A stretch of 64,000 bases of DNA from Bacillus swezeyi (GCF_001969815.1 NZ_MRBK01000013.1:124001-188000); one strand, 5' to 3'; numbered from the stretch's first letter, positions 44,140 through 53,199 are shown. Numbers and translations are program-made. Notes: generated from the sequence alone by a model not told the origin.

Positions 44140-46302
44140 ATGAATGTTTTAAAAAACCAGTGGAGAGAACTGATAACCAATAAAAAACTTCTAATATCCG
44201 TCATCGGGGTTCTCTTTATTCCGCTGATTTACAGCAGCATTTTTTTGGCGGCATACTGGGACCCTTACGGAAATGTCGACCAGCTCCCTGTAGCGGTCAT
44301 CAATTCTGACAAGGGAACGACATATGAAGGAAAAGACCTTCACATAGGCGACGATCTTGTCAAAGAACTAAAAGAGAATAAAAAATTCGACTGGCATTTT
44401 ACAACGAAAGAAAAAGCGCTGAAAGGTTTACAAAATGAGGAATATTATATGGTTGTCGAAATACCTGAAAACTTTTCAAAGGACGCCAGCACAGTATTAG
44501 ATGAAAAGCCGAAAAAGCTTGACTTGATCTATCATACAAACGCCGGCCGCAACTATGTCGGCGCTCAGATCAGCGACAAGGCGATTGATCAGCTGCAGCA
44601 TTCGATCGGCTCAGAAATCAGCGAACAGTACGCTGAAGTGATCTTTGATAACTTCGGAAAGATTGCAAAAGGGCTGGGAGAAGCGAGCGAAGGAGCCGGA
44701 AAGCTTGATAAAGGCTTAAAGGATGCAAAAGAAGGCAGTGAAACGCTCAAAAAGAACCTTGAAAAATTAGCGAAAAGCCAATTGACCTTTAACAAAGACG
44801 GAATGGAGAAGTTTGGCGAGGCATTCAACACGCTGAATGGAAAAATCCATGATCTGGATTCCGCGCTTGCGCAATTCCAGGAAAAAAGCGGTGAGCTGTA
44901 CAGTGGTGCACAGCAGCTTCAGCAAGGCATGCCTGCGCTTGTGTCTGGTTTAGAGCAGCTGAATGAGCAAGCTCAGCAAGTAAGCAAAATCGAAGCAGCG
45001 ATATCAGATGAGAAAATTGAACAGCTGGAAACGGCGCTTTCAAATGCTGAAAAGGCGAAAAAAGAAATCGGCCAAATTTCAAACGACATTACAAAGCTTG
45101 AAAACGCCCTTAAAAACCAAAATGCTCAAGTAAAACAAATCATTGAATCTAGCACCATTCTGACAAAAGAACAAAAAGAGGCTCTTTCAAAGCAAATCGA
45201 TCAGAAGGTGGAAGAGGTAAAACTTCCTGAACTGGACCGGCTGAAAGAGCAGATTCCGGATGTAGGCAAGCTTCCTGATCTGTCGGCCATTAAACAGAAG
45301 CTTCAAGAACTTAAAAAGCTTCCTTCCGGAGTGAATCAGCTGTATACCGGATCTGTGAAGATCCAAAACGGACTCGATGCCCTCACAAACGGGCTGGGAG
45401 CTTATAACGAAAAATTTGCAGAAGCGAAAAGCGGATCTTCCAAAATTGCTGAAGGCAGCCAGACATTGACCGGGAAGTTCGGCGAGCTTCAAAGTGCTTC
45501 CAAGAAGCTCGAAAATGCTTCTTCACAGCTGGCGAAGGGTGCAAAATCCCTTGACGATGGTCTTGGCAAGCTTAAAGGCGGCAGCGGGGAGCTTTCCGAT
45601 AAGCTTTCTGACGCAGCTGATCAGACGGGCGATATCAAAGCCGGAGAAAAGAACTACAATATGTTCTCTGATCCTGTCGATGTCAAAGGCGACAAGATCG
45701 ATCCGGTTTCCAATTACGGCACGGGATTAACCCCGTACATTTTATCGCTCGGATTATTTGTCGGTGCGCTCATGATCACTGTCGTGTTCGATGTGAAACA
45801 GCCTTCAGGCAAACCTGAATCTGCATTCGGCTGGTTCATCAGCAAATTCAGCGTACTTCTGCCGGTCGGCATTCTTCAAGCGGTAATCGCCTGTACGATC
45901 ATCCTCTGGGGAATCGGGCTTGAAGTGCAAAGCGTCTGGAGATTCTATGTATTCAGCATAATCATGAGCATAACATGTCTTGCGCTCATTCAGTTTTTGG
46001 CGGCCGCGATGGGGAATCCGGGCCGGTTCATCGCCGTTATTCTCCTCGTACTTCAGCTTGGAGGAAGCGGCGGAACATTCCCGCTTGCGCTTGTTCCTCA
46101 TTTCTTCCAAGTCATACATGCCGCACTGCCGATGACCTACAGCATTGCGGGCTACAGAGCTGTGATATCAAGCGGCGATTACGGATATATGTGGAAGCAG
46201 GCCGCTGTGCTCGGCGGTGTTGCTCTCGTCATGATGGCTTTGACGCTGATCTATTTTAAAGTGCTGCTTAGAAAAGGAAAAACTGAGGAGCAGCCTGCTT
46301 AA
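44140..46302 (+). CDS. yhgE: YhgE/Pip-family membrane protein
   Basis: A 720-residue protein of the YhgE/Pip (phage infection protein) family, related to the ESX-secretion component EsaA and to ABC-2 permeases. One N-terminal helix (about residues 15-38) precedes a long extracytoplasmic domain (about 40-540) with heptad-like coiled-coil repeats (LSNAEKAKKEI, LKEQIP, GLGKLKGGSGEL), and five or six helices fill the C-terminus (about 545-715). ATG 44140 follows TAGGAGGCG. It probably forms an operon with yhgD. The substrate is unknown. Terminator follows. Confidence 0.9.
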   Translation: MNVLKNQWRELITNKKLLISVIGVLFIPLIYSSIFLAAYWDPYGNVDQLPVAVINSDKGTTYEGKDLHIGDDLVKELKENKKFDWHFTTKEKALKGLQNEEYYMVVEIPENFSKDASTVLDEKPKKLDLIYHTNAGRNYVGAQISDKAIDQLQHSIGSEISEQYAEVIFDNFGKIAKGLGEASEGAGKLDKGLKDAKEGSETLKKNLEKLAKSQLTFNKDGMEKFGEAFNTLNGKIHDLDSALAQFQEKSGELYSGAQQLQQGMPALVSGLEQLNEQAQQVSKIEAAISDEKIEQLETALSNAEKAKKEIGQISNDITKLENALKNQNAQVKQIIESSTILTKEQKEALSKQIDQKVEEVKLPELDRLKEQIPDVGKLPDLSAIKQKLQELKKLPSGVNQLYTGSVKIQNGLDALTNGLGAYNEKFAEAKSGSSKIAEGSQTLTGKFGELQSASKKLENASSQLAKGAKSLDDGLGKLKGGSGELSDKLSDAADQTGDIKAGEKNYNMFSDPVDVKGDKIDPVSNYGTGLTPYILSLGLFVGALMITVVFDVKQPSGKPESAFGWFISKFSVLLPVGILQAVIACTIILWGIGLEVQSVWRFYVFSIIMSITCLALIQFLAAAMGNPGRFIAVILLVLQLGGSGGTFPLALVPHFFQVIHAALPMTYSIAGYRAVISSGDYGYMWKQAAVLGGVALVMMALTLIYFKVLLRKGKTEEQPA

Positions 46303-46304
46303 GG

Positions 46305-46352
46305 GAAAAACATCTTTTCAGCCCGGCTTCGGGTTTGAAAAGATGTTTTTTT
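46305..46352 (+). terminator. Terminator of yhgDE
   Basis: AAACATCTTTTCA pairs with TTGAAAAGATGTTT, capped by a CCCG/CGGG inner helix, then TTTTTTAT. Confidence 0.93.
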
Positions 46353-46902
46353 ATGCCGATAAGTACAGGGATCACACGAGAAGAGCAAAAGACATTCTGT
46401 TTATTACGGCTGTCGTGCTGGCCGTTCTGAATCAGATTTTATTTGTGTTTCTGACAGGCTGTCTGCGGGTATGCTGAACTTTCAGCCTTGTATTGGACGA
46501 AAAATGCAAAAGACTCGCGTTTTAAAAAACATCAGGACCGCCCGGACTGCATGTTTAACATTTTGTTGATAAACGGCAGGACAGCTGAAGCTGAAAGAGC
46601 ATGAAACGAAATAGCCAGAACATATAAACAGCCCCGCATATTCAGATTTATTTCAGACAACCTGGCAGCGCGGCAATTAAAGCAGCCTGATGCAAAACAA
46701 TATGATGAAGGACTACTGCTCCAAGTAGAACGACATGAGCTGAAGAAGGCAGGGGACATCAGCAAACAGTGCATGAAAGAAGCGCTAAAAAGGCGAAATA
46801 GCCGAAGCGAAGGAGCTTCAAGATGAAGCTGTCCGCTGCCGGCTGAAGGCTCTGCAAGCGAACAGGGGGCTTCTAGCGGTATATGATGGCGACAATTTGT
46901 GA
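46343..46902 (+). pseudogene. Probable decayed gene, frameshifted, family unknown
   Basis: Three plus-strand segments look protein-coding but lie in different frames with stops between. An N-terminal piece (46343-46477) encodes 44 residues with a transmembrane helix (ILFITAVVLAVLNQILFVFL). A middle piece from about 46606 encodes a helical, charged stretch (DNLAARQLKQPDAKQYDEG). A third encodes EIAEAKELQDEAV and ends at TGA 46900-46902. The antisense strand gives a Ser/Cys-rich frame, as expected opposite real coding sequence. A hairpin terminator follows at once. I infer a small membrane protein with a coiled tail, now broken; it could also be chance. Confidence 0.35.
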
Positions 46903-46943
46903 AGGAGGATTGGTTCATAACAACCAATCCTCCTTCTTTGTTT
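46901..46943. terminator. Perfect 15-bp hairpin terminator before fabHB
   Basis: GAAGGAGGATTGGTT (46901-46915) pairs exactly with 46922-46936 around a 6-base loop, followed by TTTGTTTT on the plus strand. On the minus strand it lies just after the fabHB stop codon and may act for it too. Confidence 0.85.
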
Positions 46944-47938
46944 TAGGAAGCCGGCACCCCCCATTTCACGATAAGTCCGGTATATGTAAAACCTCCGCCA
47001 AAGCCGTATAGGAGCAAGGTATCCCCTTTTTTCAGCTTGTCGTTTTTGACGGCTTCATCAAGGGCCAGGACAATCGAAGCCGATGATGTATTGCCAAACC
47101 ATTCAACACTAGTCAGTACTTTTTCGGTTGGAATTCCGGCTTTTTCGCAGATCGACTCGATCATCCTCAGATTTGCGCTGTGCGGAACGAACCAATCGAT
47201 GTCTTCGAGATTCAAGTCCGCTTGTTTAAGCAGTGTTTTGATTCCGTCGGGAATCGTGCGGACCGCCCATTTGTAAACCTCGCGCCCGTTCTGGACCATT
47301 TTTCCTCCGCCTGCTAGCTGTTCACCCTTTAAATCGCTTCTTAAGCCTGTTCTGTACAAGTGTCTGGCACCGTCTCCTTTAGTGCCTTGGACGAACGTGA
47401 TAAAGCCCGGGGCTGTTTCATCCCGTTCAACAAGCAACGCGCCTGCTCCGTCTCCGAACAATATGCAAGATGTTCGGTCTGTATAGTCCGTTACTTTTGA
47501 TAATGTTTCACCGCTGATCACGAGGATTTTTCGGTGCAATCCCGAAGTGATCAGCCCGTTGGCCATATGCAGACCGTATGTTAATCCGGCGCATGTTGCA
47601 TTGACATCCACCGCCCCGACATCAGCCCATCCGAAATGCTCCTGAATCTGGCAGGCTGTGCTCGGGAAAGCATAGTCGGCCGTTGTCGTAGAGACGATGA
47701 TCATGTCGATATCATCAAGTGTGCCTTTATATCTATGCTTCAAATTTTCGACAGCTTTAATGCAAAGATCTGAGGTAAATTCCTGTTCACACGCCAGGCG
47801 TCTTTCTTTCATTCCCGTCCGCTGTGTGATCCATTCATCAGAGGTATCAACGATTTTTTCCAAGTCTTCGTTGGTCAGCCGCTTTTCCGGGACATAGGTG
47901 CCGATCGCGGATATTCGCGCTTTTGATAAAGTTTTCAT
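46943..47938 (-). CDS. fabHB: 3-oxoacyl-ACP synthase III FabHB
   Basis: A 331-residue condensing enzyme that starts fatty-acid synthesis from acyl-CoA and malonyl-ACP. The catalytic triad is visible: Cys in NATCAGLTYG (near residue 115), His in WFVPHSANLRMIE (near 255) and Asn in GNTSSAS (near 285). Of the two B. subtilis isozymes the position beside yhfE corresponds to FabHB (YhfB). A FapR operator lies upstream (47977-47993), consistent with control by malonyl-CoA. The start follows AAAAAGGAGAG. Confidence 0.93.
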   Translation of the reverse strand: MKTLSKARISAIGTYVPEKRLTNEDLEKIVDTSDEWITQRTGMKERRLACEQEFTSDLCIKAVENLKHRYKGTLDDIDMIIVSTTTADYAFPSTACQIQEHFGWADVGAVDVNATCAGLTYGLHMANGLITSGLHRKILVISGETLSKVTDYTDRTSCILFGDGAGALLVERDETAPGFITFVQGTKGDGARHLYRTGLRSDLKGEQLAGGGKMVQNGREVYKWAVRTIPDGIKTLLKQADLNLEDIDWFVPHSANLRMIESICEKAGIPTEKVLTSVEWFGNTSSASIVLALDEAVKNDKLKKGDTLLLYGFGGGFTYTGLIVKWGVPAS

Positions 47939-47976
47939 GAACTCACTCTCCTTTTTTTATATTATATCACCAAGTA

Positions 47977-47993
47977 TTAGTATCTGGTACTAG
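47977..47993 (-). promoter_or_regulatory. FapR operator of fabHB
   Basis: TTAGTATCTGGTACTAG is a near-palindrome (TAGTA/TACTA arms) that fits the FapR box found before Bacillus fatty-acid genes. It lies 38 bases upstream of the fabHB start and also close to the divergent yhfE. Confidence 0.7.
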
Positions 47994-48043
47994 TTTGTTT
48001 TTTTCATGTATACTGGATACATATAAAGATGGGAGGAATGAAG

Positions 48044-49084
48044 ATGTCATCTGTTCAGGAAACGATGAAATTAATCAAAGAGCTGGTCTCGATCCCAAGC
48101 CCAACCGGACATACATATGAGATCATAGACTATATCAGCGGGCTTCTAAAGGAAGAGGGAATTGAAACGAGGCTCAATCATAAAGGCGGGCTGATCGCAA
48201 CTATTCCCGGCCGCGACAACTCGCGCCACCGGATGCTGACGGCGCACGTCGATACACTTGGTGCGATGGTAAAAGAGATTAAATCAGACGGGAGACTGAA
48301 AATTGATTTAATCGGAGGGTTTCATTACAACTCAATCGAAGGCGAATATTGCAGAATTGAAACGTCAGCTGGAAAAACATATACAGGTACGATTTTAATG
48401 CATCAAACGTCTGTGCACGTTTATAAAGACGCAGGGAAAGCCGAGCGCAGCCAGAAAAACATGGAAGTTCGCATTGATGAGCCTGTCCGGGATGAAAAAG
48501 ACACCAGGGCGCTTGGCATCAATGTCGGGGATTTTATTTCATTTGATCCGCGGGTTGAGATTACGCCGAGCGGATTTATCAAGTCGCGCCATCTTGATGA
48601 TAAAGCGAGCGTGGCTCTTTTGCTGCAGCTGATCAGAACAGTCAAAACAGAGCAGATTACACTGCCTTACACCACCCATTTTTTAATTTCAAATAATGAA
48701 GAAATCGGTTATGGAGGCAATTCAAATATTCCGTCCGAAACAGTGGAATATATGGCTGTTGACATGGGAGCGATTGGAGATGGGCAATCGACGGATGAGT
48801 ATACGGTATCCATTTGTGTGAAGGATGCAAGCGGCCCATATCATTACGGTCTCAGAAAGCGTCTGGCTGAGATTTGTGAGAAGCACGGGATCGCGTATAA
48901 GCTTGATATTTATCCGTACTACGGATCAGACGCTTCCGCAGCAATCAAAGCAGGCCATGATATCGTCCATGGTTTAATCGGCCCCGGAATCGATGCTTCC
49001 CACGCATTTGAAAGGACGCATAAGGCATCATTGGAGCATACGGCAAAACTCTTGTACCACTACGTCCAGTCTGAGATGATTTGA
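48044..49084 (+). CDS. yhfE: M42-family glutamyl aminopeptidase/glucanase-like protein YhfE
   Basis: A 346-residue metalloaminopeptidase of the M42 family. Metal ligands are visible in LTAHVDTLGAMV (His near residue 69), RHLDDKASVALLL (Asp near 184) and NNEEIGYGGNSN (Glu-Glu near 215), with a late His in GIDASHAFERTH. Members remove N-terminal residues from peptides, although some were called endoglucanases. ATG 48044 lies 7 bases after GGGAGG and gives the B. subtilis length. Confidence 0.88.
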   Translation: MSSVQETMKLIKELVSIPSPTGHTYEIIDYISGLLKEEGIETRLNHKGGLIATIPGRDNSRHRMLTAHVDTLGAMVKEIKSDGRLKIDLIGGFHYNSIEGEYCRIETSAGKTYTGTILMHQTSVHVYKDAGKAERSQKNMEVRIDEPVRDEKDTRALGINVGDFISFDPRVEITPSGFIKSRHLDDKASVALLLQLIRTVKTEQITLPYTTHFLISNNEEIGYGGNSNIPSETVEYMAVDMGAIGDGQSTDEYTVSICVKDASGPYHYGLRKRLAEICEKHGIAYKLDIYPYYGSDASAAIKAGHDIVHGLIGPGIDASHAFERTHKASLEHTAKLLYHYVQSEMI

Positions 49085-49091
49085 ATTCGTT

Positions 49092-49126
49092 AAAAAACTC
49101 CCAAGGATCTCGTGATCGCTTGGGAG
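49092..49126 (-). terminator. Terminator of the tyrosine-rich protein gene
   Basis: Minus-strand CTCCCAAG/CTTGGGAG stem with a 13-base loop, followed by TTTTTT. It may also stop yhfE transcripts coming from the other side. Confidence 0.75.
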
Positions 49127-49146
49127 AAAAAGGTGTGGAAGGCAGC

Positions 49147-49174
49147 CTTTAGGAATCATCCTTTAGGAATCATC
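49147..49174. repeat. Two tandem 14-bp repeats
   Basis: CTTTAGGAATCATC occurs twice in a row, followed by CCTTGGGATGA, which can pair with the last copy. It lies between the tyrosine-rich gene and its terminator and would be in its 3' untranslated region. Confidence 0.7.
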
Positions 49175-49194
49175 CCTTGGGATGACTGTTTTAC

Positions 49195-49371
49195 TTACCA
49201 GTAGTCATAATGTTTTTTCTTTTTGCAGTGGTCAAAGTGAAAATCTTTCTTGAAGCAAGGATAATAGTAGTAATAATAATAGTAGTAGTGTTTCTTGCAA
49301 TCGCAGTCTTTCTTGAAGTAGTCGTAGTCATAGTCATAGTCCTTTTTGCAATGGTCATCGTAATAATACAT
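49195..49371 (-). CDS. Tyrosine-, lysine- and cysteine-rich small protein, coat-like
   Basis: A 58-residue low-complexity protein from an ATG preceded by AGGAGGG. Tyr, Lys, Asp, His and Cys make up most of it: it opens MYYYDDHCKKDYDYDYDYF, has nine consecutive Tyr residues at positions 29-37, and five Cys spread along the chain. Such composition is typical of spore-coat and crust proteins, which are cross-linked by dityrosine, disulphide and Lys bonds. I do not recognise a named family. The upstream CATACGATG is near the sigma-K -10 pattern. A terminator follows. Coat localisation is an inference from composition only. Confidence 0.7.
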   Translation of the reverse strand: MYYYDDHCKKDYDYDYDYFKKDCDCKKHYYYYYYYYYPCFKKDFHFDHCKKKKHYDYW

Positions 49372-49472
49372 TATGCTTCCCTCCTGTTTCTTTCTTAATT
49401 TAACTACAGTACATCGTATGTAACTGGAAGGAAGCTGTTTGGACAGCTTTCTTGATTAAATCGTATATTTTT

Positions 49473-49513
49473 GAAAAAAACGTATGTTTTCCGCCCGGAA
49501 ACATACGTTTTTC
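49473..49513 (-). terminator. Terminator of gltT
   Basis: Minus-strand AAAAACGTATGTTT pairs with AAACATACGTTTTT, followed by more T residues, 10 bases after the gltT stop codon. Confidence 0.92.
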
Positions 49514-49522
49514 AGTGTACAG

Positions 49523-50809
49523 TCAGCTGGACATTTTCATGTCAGCAGGCTCAGTTTTGTTCAGTTCAGCGTGTCCTTTAAATGCGTCATATTCACCTTC
49601 CCATTTGGACATCACGACAGCTGCAAGGGCGTTTCCGGTTAAGTTGACGACCGTACGCGCCATGTCCATGATCCGGTCGACGCCGGCGATAAAAGCCAGT
49701 CCTTCAGGCGGGACGCCAATTGTTCCGAGCGTCGCCAGAAGCACGACAAACGATGTGCCTGGCACCGCAGCCATTCCTTTTGATGTGACCATCAGTACGA
49801 GAATTAAGGTAAGCTGCTGGGCAATGGACAGATCGATGCCATAAACCTGCGCCAAAAACAAAGCGGCAATCGCCTGATATAGTACAGAGCCGTCAAGATT
49901 AAAGGTATAGCCGATCGGTATGACAAACGAGACGATCCCTTTTGGACAGCCGATTTTCTCCATCTTTTCCATCACGCGGGGCAGAACGGTTTCTGAGCTT
50001 GATGTACTGAACGCAAGGAGAAGCTCGTCCTTTAGGTATGCCAAAAATTTAAATATGCTGATGCCGGCCAATTTGCCGACAATGCCAAAGACGACAATCA
50101 AGAAAAAAGCCAGTGCAAAATAGACCAATAAAACAAGCTTTCCCAGCGACAGCAATGAAGAAAAACCAAATTTTGAAACCGTTACACCAATTAAAGCAAA
50201 CACCCCGAACGGCGCAAATTTCATGACAATGTTGACGACATGAAACATGGCCTGAGAAGTTGCTTCAAAAAACGAAAGCACAGGCTTTCCCTTTTCTCCT
50301 ATTGCTGAAACCCCGAGGGCAAAGAGGACGGTGAAGCAAATAATCGCCAGCAGGTCTCCTTCGGCAAGAGATTGGAAAAAGTTTGTCGGCACAATATGTA
50401 AGAAAGTATCTGCGACCGATTTTGTGCTGGCTTCTTTTTCGGTTTGGACATATTGGCTAATATCCGTCTTTTCGGTACCCGAAAAATTAACGCCGTGTCC
50501 AGGCTGCAAAATGTTTCCCAAGAGCAGGCCGAGAACAATCGCAAAAGTGGTGATGATCTCAAAATAGAGAATCGTCCGGAAGCCGAGTCTGCCGACTTTT
50601 TTGCCGCTTCCAGCTCCGGCAACCCCAACGATTAAGCTTGATACGACAATTGGGATGACAATCATCTTGATGAGTCTCAAGAATAAGTCGCCCACAGGCT
50701 GAAGGTATGTTTCAACAGCAGGATTTCCGAACCAAATCGCTCCAGCTGCAACACCTAAAATCAGTCCGAGAAAAATTTGTGTGGCCAATCCGATTTTGAA
50801 TCTTTTCAT
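49523..50809 (-). CDS. gltT: Sodium/proton-glutamate symporter GltT
   Basis: A 428-residue DAACS-family symporter for glutamate and aspartate. It has eight or so transmembrane helices, the serine-rich re-entrant loop in AFSTSSSETVLPRVM (about residues 275-289), the NLDGS motif of helix 7 (near 305) and NLTGNALAAVV in helix 8. Length matches B. subtilis GltT. The start follows GGGAGGG. Confidence 0.93.
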   Translation of the reverse strand: MKRFKIGLATQIFLGLILGVAAGAIWFGNPAVETYLQPVGDLFLRLIKMIVIPIVVSSLIVGVAGAGSGKKVGRLGFRTILYFEIITTFAIVLGLLLGNILQPGHGVNFSGTEKTDISQYVQTEKEASTKSVADTFLHIVPTNFFQSLAEGDLLAIICFTVLFALGVSAIGEKGKPVLSFFEATSQAMFHVVNIVMKFAPFGVFALIGVTVSKFGFSSLLSLGKLVLLVYFALAFFLIVVFGIVGKLAGISIFKFLAYLKDELLLAFSTSSSETVLPRVMEKMEKIGCPKGIVSFVIPIGYTFNLDGSVLYQAIAALFLAQVYGIDLSIAQQLTLILVLMVTSKGMAAVPGTSFVVLLATLGTIGVPPEGLAFIAGVDRIMDMARTVVNLTGNALAAVVMSKWEGEYDAFKGHAELNKTEPADMKMSS

Positions 50810-51071
50810 AGAGGCCCTCCCAACGAATATTTAATTATACTAGAATATTAAATGCGAGATCGTAAATTAAGTATAGCGAAAGAAAAAGCAGCTCGTCCAT
50901 AAAAAAATAACATCTGAATATATTGAAAATTCAGATATGAGATCATTATACCGGTTTTAAAGCCAAGCTGGTCTGCAAAGCGGAGTCTATTTTTCCTAAT
51001 AAACATAGTAAAATGTTATTAAAATAATGAATTTTGACACAAATCTCTCTCTTTATGACTAACTTTGTGAC
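50810..51071. other. Spacer between gltT and yhfH
   Basis: AT-rich. The only structure I see is ATCTGAAT/ATTCAGAT with a 9-base loop (about 50911-50937), which may be a hairpin or an operator upstream of gltT. No gene is supported. Confidence 0.4.
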
Positions 51072-51109
51072 AAAAAAACACCCCGGGGATCGAATGTCCT
51101 CCGGAGTGT
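51072..51109 (-). terminator. Terminator of yhfH
   Basis: Minus-strand ACACTCCGG/CCGGGGTGT stem (one G-U pair) followed by TTTTTTTG. Confidence 0.85.
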
Positions 51110-51121
51110 ATTTTGCCAGGT

Positions 51122-51256
51122 TTATAGATCTTTCAAATTGAGACACTTAGAACATGTATTTCCATAGCATTCATGCTGTTCATCAATTTCATTGCCGCAC
51201 TCTGTACATTTTTTGGAAGGTAAATTTCTGAAAAACTCGGTGATCTTAGCCAGCAT
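51122..51256 (-). CDS. yhfH: Small zinc-ribbon protein YhfH
   Basis: A 44-residue protein with two Cys pairs, CTEC (about residues 17-20) and CSKC (35-38), plus a single Cys between them, so it likely folds around one zinc. GGGGG lies 7 bases before the ATG. Its size and place between gltT and yhfI match B. subtilis YhfH. The function is unknown. Confidence 0.8.
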   Translation of the reverse strand: MLAKITEFFRNLPSKKCTECGNEIDEQHECYGNTCSKCLNLKDL

Positions 51257-51413
51257 TTCAATTCCCCCAATTCATTTGTTGATAACATTGTATTATAACA
51301 GTATGCAGAAAATCAATGTCTGTTTTATGACAAAACATAAAACATGCAATTTTTAAGAAAAATGGGTATATTGAATAGGGGGACTAAAGCCATAAACATG
51401 GGGTGTGAATGAT

Positions 51414-52148
51414 ATGAAGATCACTGTAATAGGCTGCTATGGAGGGTTTCCGGCTGCGAATGAAGCGACTTCCGGTTATCTCGTACAATCAGGGGATTAC
51501 TCTGTTTTAATCGATTGCGGCAGTGCGGTTCTATCCAAACTTCAGCAGTTTTTGCCTATTGAGAAGCTTGATGCCGTTATTTTATCCCACTATCATCACG
51601 ACCATATTGCAGACATCGGCCCTTTGCAATTTGCCAAACTGGTCGGTTCATTCCTTGGAAAAGGCGTGAATGCGCTTACGATATATGGACATCCTTTTGA
51701 TGAAGATCAGTTTTCAAGGCTTACATATAAAACGCATACTGCCGGATACCCGTACGATCCTGGGCAGCCCTTAACAATCGGCCCGTTTACATTCACATTT
51801 TTGAAAACGGCGCATCCTGTTGACTGCTTTGCTATGCGGATCACAGACGGTGCACACTCTGTCGTTTATACTGCTGATTCTAGCTTTCAGGAAGCGTTTA
51901 TCCCTTTTAGCGAAGGGGCGGATCTAGTGATCAGCGAGTGCAATTTTTATGCGGGCCAGGACGGTGCAAAGGCAGGGCATATGAACAGCCTTGAAGCGGG
52001 CCGGATCGCGGCGGAAGCCGGAGCAGGGCATCTTCTGCTGACACACCTCCCGCATTTTGGGGAGCATCAGAAACTAATAGAAGAGGCAAAAACGGTTTAT
52101 AACGGCGCTGTTGATCTGGCGCAAACCGGTTTTGTGTGGGGAGACTAG
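51414..52148 (+). CDS. yhfI: Metallo-beta-lactamase-fold hydrolase YhfI
   Basis: A 244-residue MBL-fold protein with the metal motif LSHYHHDHIADI (HxHxDH, about residues 59-65) and further ligands in KTAHPVDC, YTADSSF and LTHLPH. It resembles the RNase Z/phosphodiesterase-like branch, and its substrate is unknown. ATG 51414 lies 8 bases after GGGGTG; the GTG at 51405 overlaps that site. lplJ follows after 15 bases, so the two probably form an operon. Confidence 0.9.
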   Translation: MKITVIGCYGGFPAANEATSGYLVQSGDYSVLIDCGSAVLSKLQQFLPIEKLDAVILSHYHHDHIADIGPLQFAKLVGSFLGKGVNALTIYGHPFDEDQFSRLTYKTHTAGYPYDPGQPLTIGPFTFTFLKTAHPVDCFAMRITDGAHSVVYTADSSFQEAFIPFSEGADLVISECNFYAGQDGAKAGHMNSLEAGRIAAEAGAGHLLLTHLPHFGEHQKLIEEAKTVYNGAVDLAQTGFVWGD

Positions 52149-52163
52149 AAGGAGGAAAGAAAC

Positions 52164-53153
52164 ATGCTGTTTATCGATAATCAACATATCACAGATCCGA
52201 GGATCAACTTGGCAATTGAGGAGTACTGCTTAAAGCATCTTGACCCAGAACAAACATATCTGCTGTTTTATATCAATCAGCCGTCGATCATCATCGGCAA
52301 AAATCAAAATACAATCGAAGAAATCAATACAAAGTATGTAGATGAAAATGGGATTATCGTCGTCCGCAGGCTTTCGGGCGGAGGAGCTGTTTATCATGAT
52401 CTCGGAAACTTGAATTTCAGCTTCATTACAAAGGATGACGGCAACAGTTTTCATAACTTTAAGAAGTTTACAGAGCCTGTTGTCGAGGCTTTAAAGCGGC
52501 TTGGTGTGGACGCAGAGCTGAGCGGCCGAAACGATTTGATGGCGAACGGACGTAAAATTTCGGGGAATGCCCAGTTTTCAACGAGAGGCAGAATGTTCAG
52601 TCATGGGACGCTTTTATTTGATTCCGAAATTGAACACGTCGTATCCGCATTGAAGGTGAAGAAGGATAAAATCGAGTCAAAGGGTATTAAATCGATTAGA
52701 AGCCGTGTTGCCAACATCAGCGAGTTTCTTGATCAGAAGATGACGACCGAGGAATTCCGGAATCTCCTCCTTCGCTACATTTTCGAGACAGAGGATGAAA
52801 TTCCGGAGTACAAGCTGACTGATGAGGATTGGAAAATCATTCATCAAATCTCAAAAGAACGTTATCAAAACTGGGATTGGAACTACGGAAAATCGCCAAA
52901 ATTCAACCTCCAGCATTCAAAACGTTTTACAGCCGGATCAATCGACATTCGTCTCGAAGTACATAAAGGCGTGATTCATGAATGTAAAGTATACGGCGAC
53001 TTTTTCGGAGTCGGCGATATCGGGGACATCGAAGAGAAGCTGGCAGGTGTTCAATATGAGAGAAATGCAATCGAAGAAGCCCTTCAAGGTGTTGATATTC
53101 AGCATTATTTCGGCAACATTCAAAAAGAAGAATTTTTGGATCTCGTATACTAA
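52164..53153 (+). CDS. lplJ: Lipoate-protein ligase LplJ
   Basis: A 329-residue lipoyl ligase that attaches free lipoate or lipoyl-AMP to carrier proteins such as GcvH and E2 subunits. The signature RRLSGGGAVYHD (about residues 70-81) and the SGNAQFSTRGRMFSHGTLLFD segment are present, with the C-terminal accessory domain after about residue 245. GAAGGAGG precedes the ATG. Position after yhfI matches B. subtilis yhfJ (lplJ). Confidence 0.94.
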   Translation: MLFIDNQHITDPRINLAIEEYCLKHLDPEQTYLLFYINQPSIIIGKNQNTIEEINTKYVDENGIIVVRRLSGGGAVYHDLGNLNFSFITKDDGNSFHNFKKFTEPVVEALKRLGVDAELSGRNDLMANGRKISGNAQFSTRGRMFSHGTLLFDSEIEHVVSALKVKKDKIESKGIKSIRSRVANISEFLDQKMTTEEFRNLLLRYIFETEDEIPEYKLTDEDWKIIHQISKERYQNWDWNYGKSPKFNLQHSKRFTAGSIDIRLEVHKGVIHECKVYGDFFGVGDIGDIEEKLAGVQYERNAIEEALQGVDIQHYFGNIQKEEFLDLVY

Positions 53154-53177
53154 AGAAGAGCATGCCCATCGGTTTTT

Positions 53178-53199
53178 AGAGCTGGGGGCAGCTCTTTTC
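53178..53199 (+). terminator. Terminator of yhfI-lplJ
   Basis: AGAGCTG/CAGCTCT stem with a 4-G loop followed by TTTC. Confidence 0.8.

Noticed and set aside
46532..46927. A minus-strand 131-residue protein upstream of fabHB's terminator
   Set aside because: It is Ser/Cys-rich with no domain, no good ribosome-binding site and runs through the terminator hairpin; it looks like a shadow of the decayed plus-strand gene.
49147..49174. Start of a CRISPR array
   Set aside because: Only two directly adjacent 14-base copies without spacers, and no cas genes in the window.
49210..49398. A plus-strand Val/Ile-rich 62-residue membrane protein
   Set aside because: It is the exact antisense of the tyrosine-rich gene, whose strand has the ribosome-binding site and terminator; Tyr codons read backwards give Val/Ile codons.
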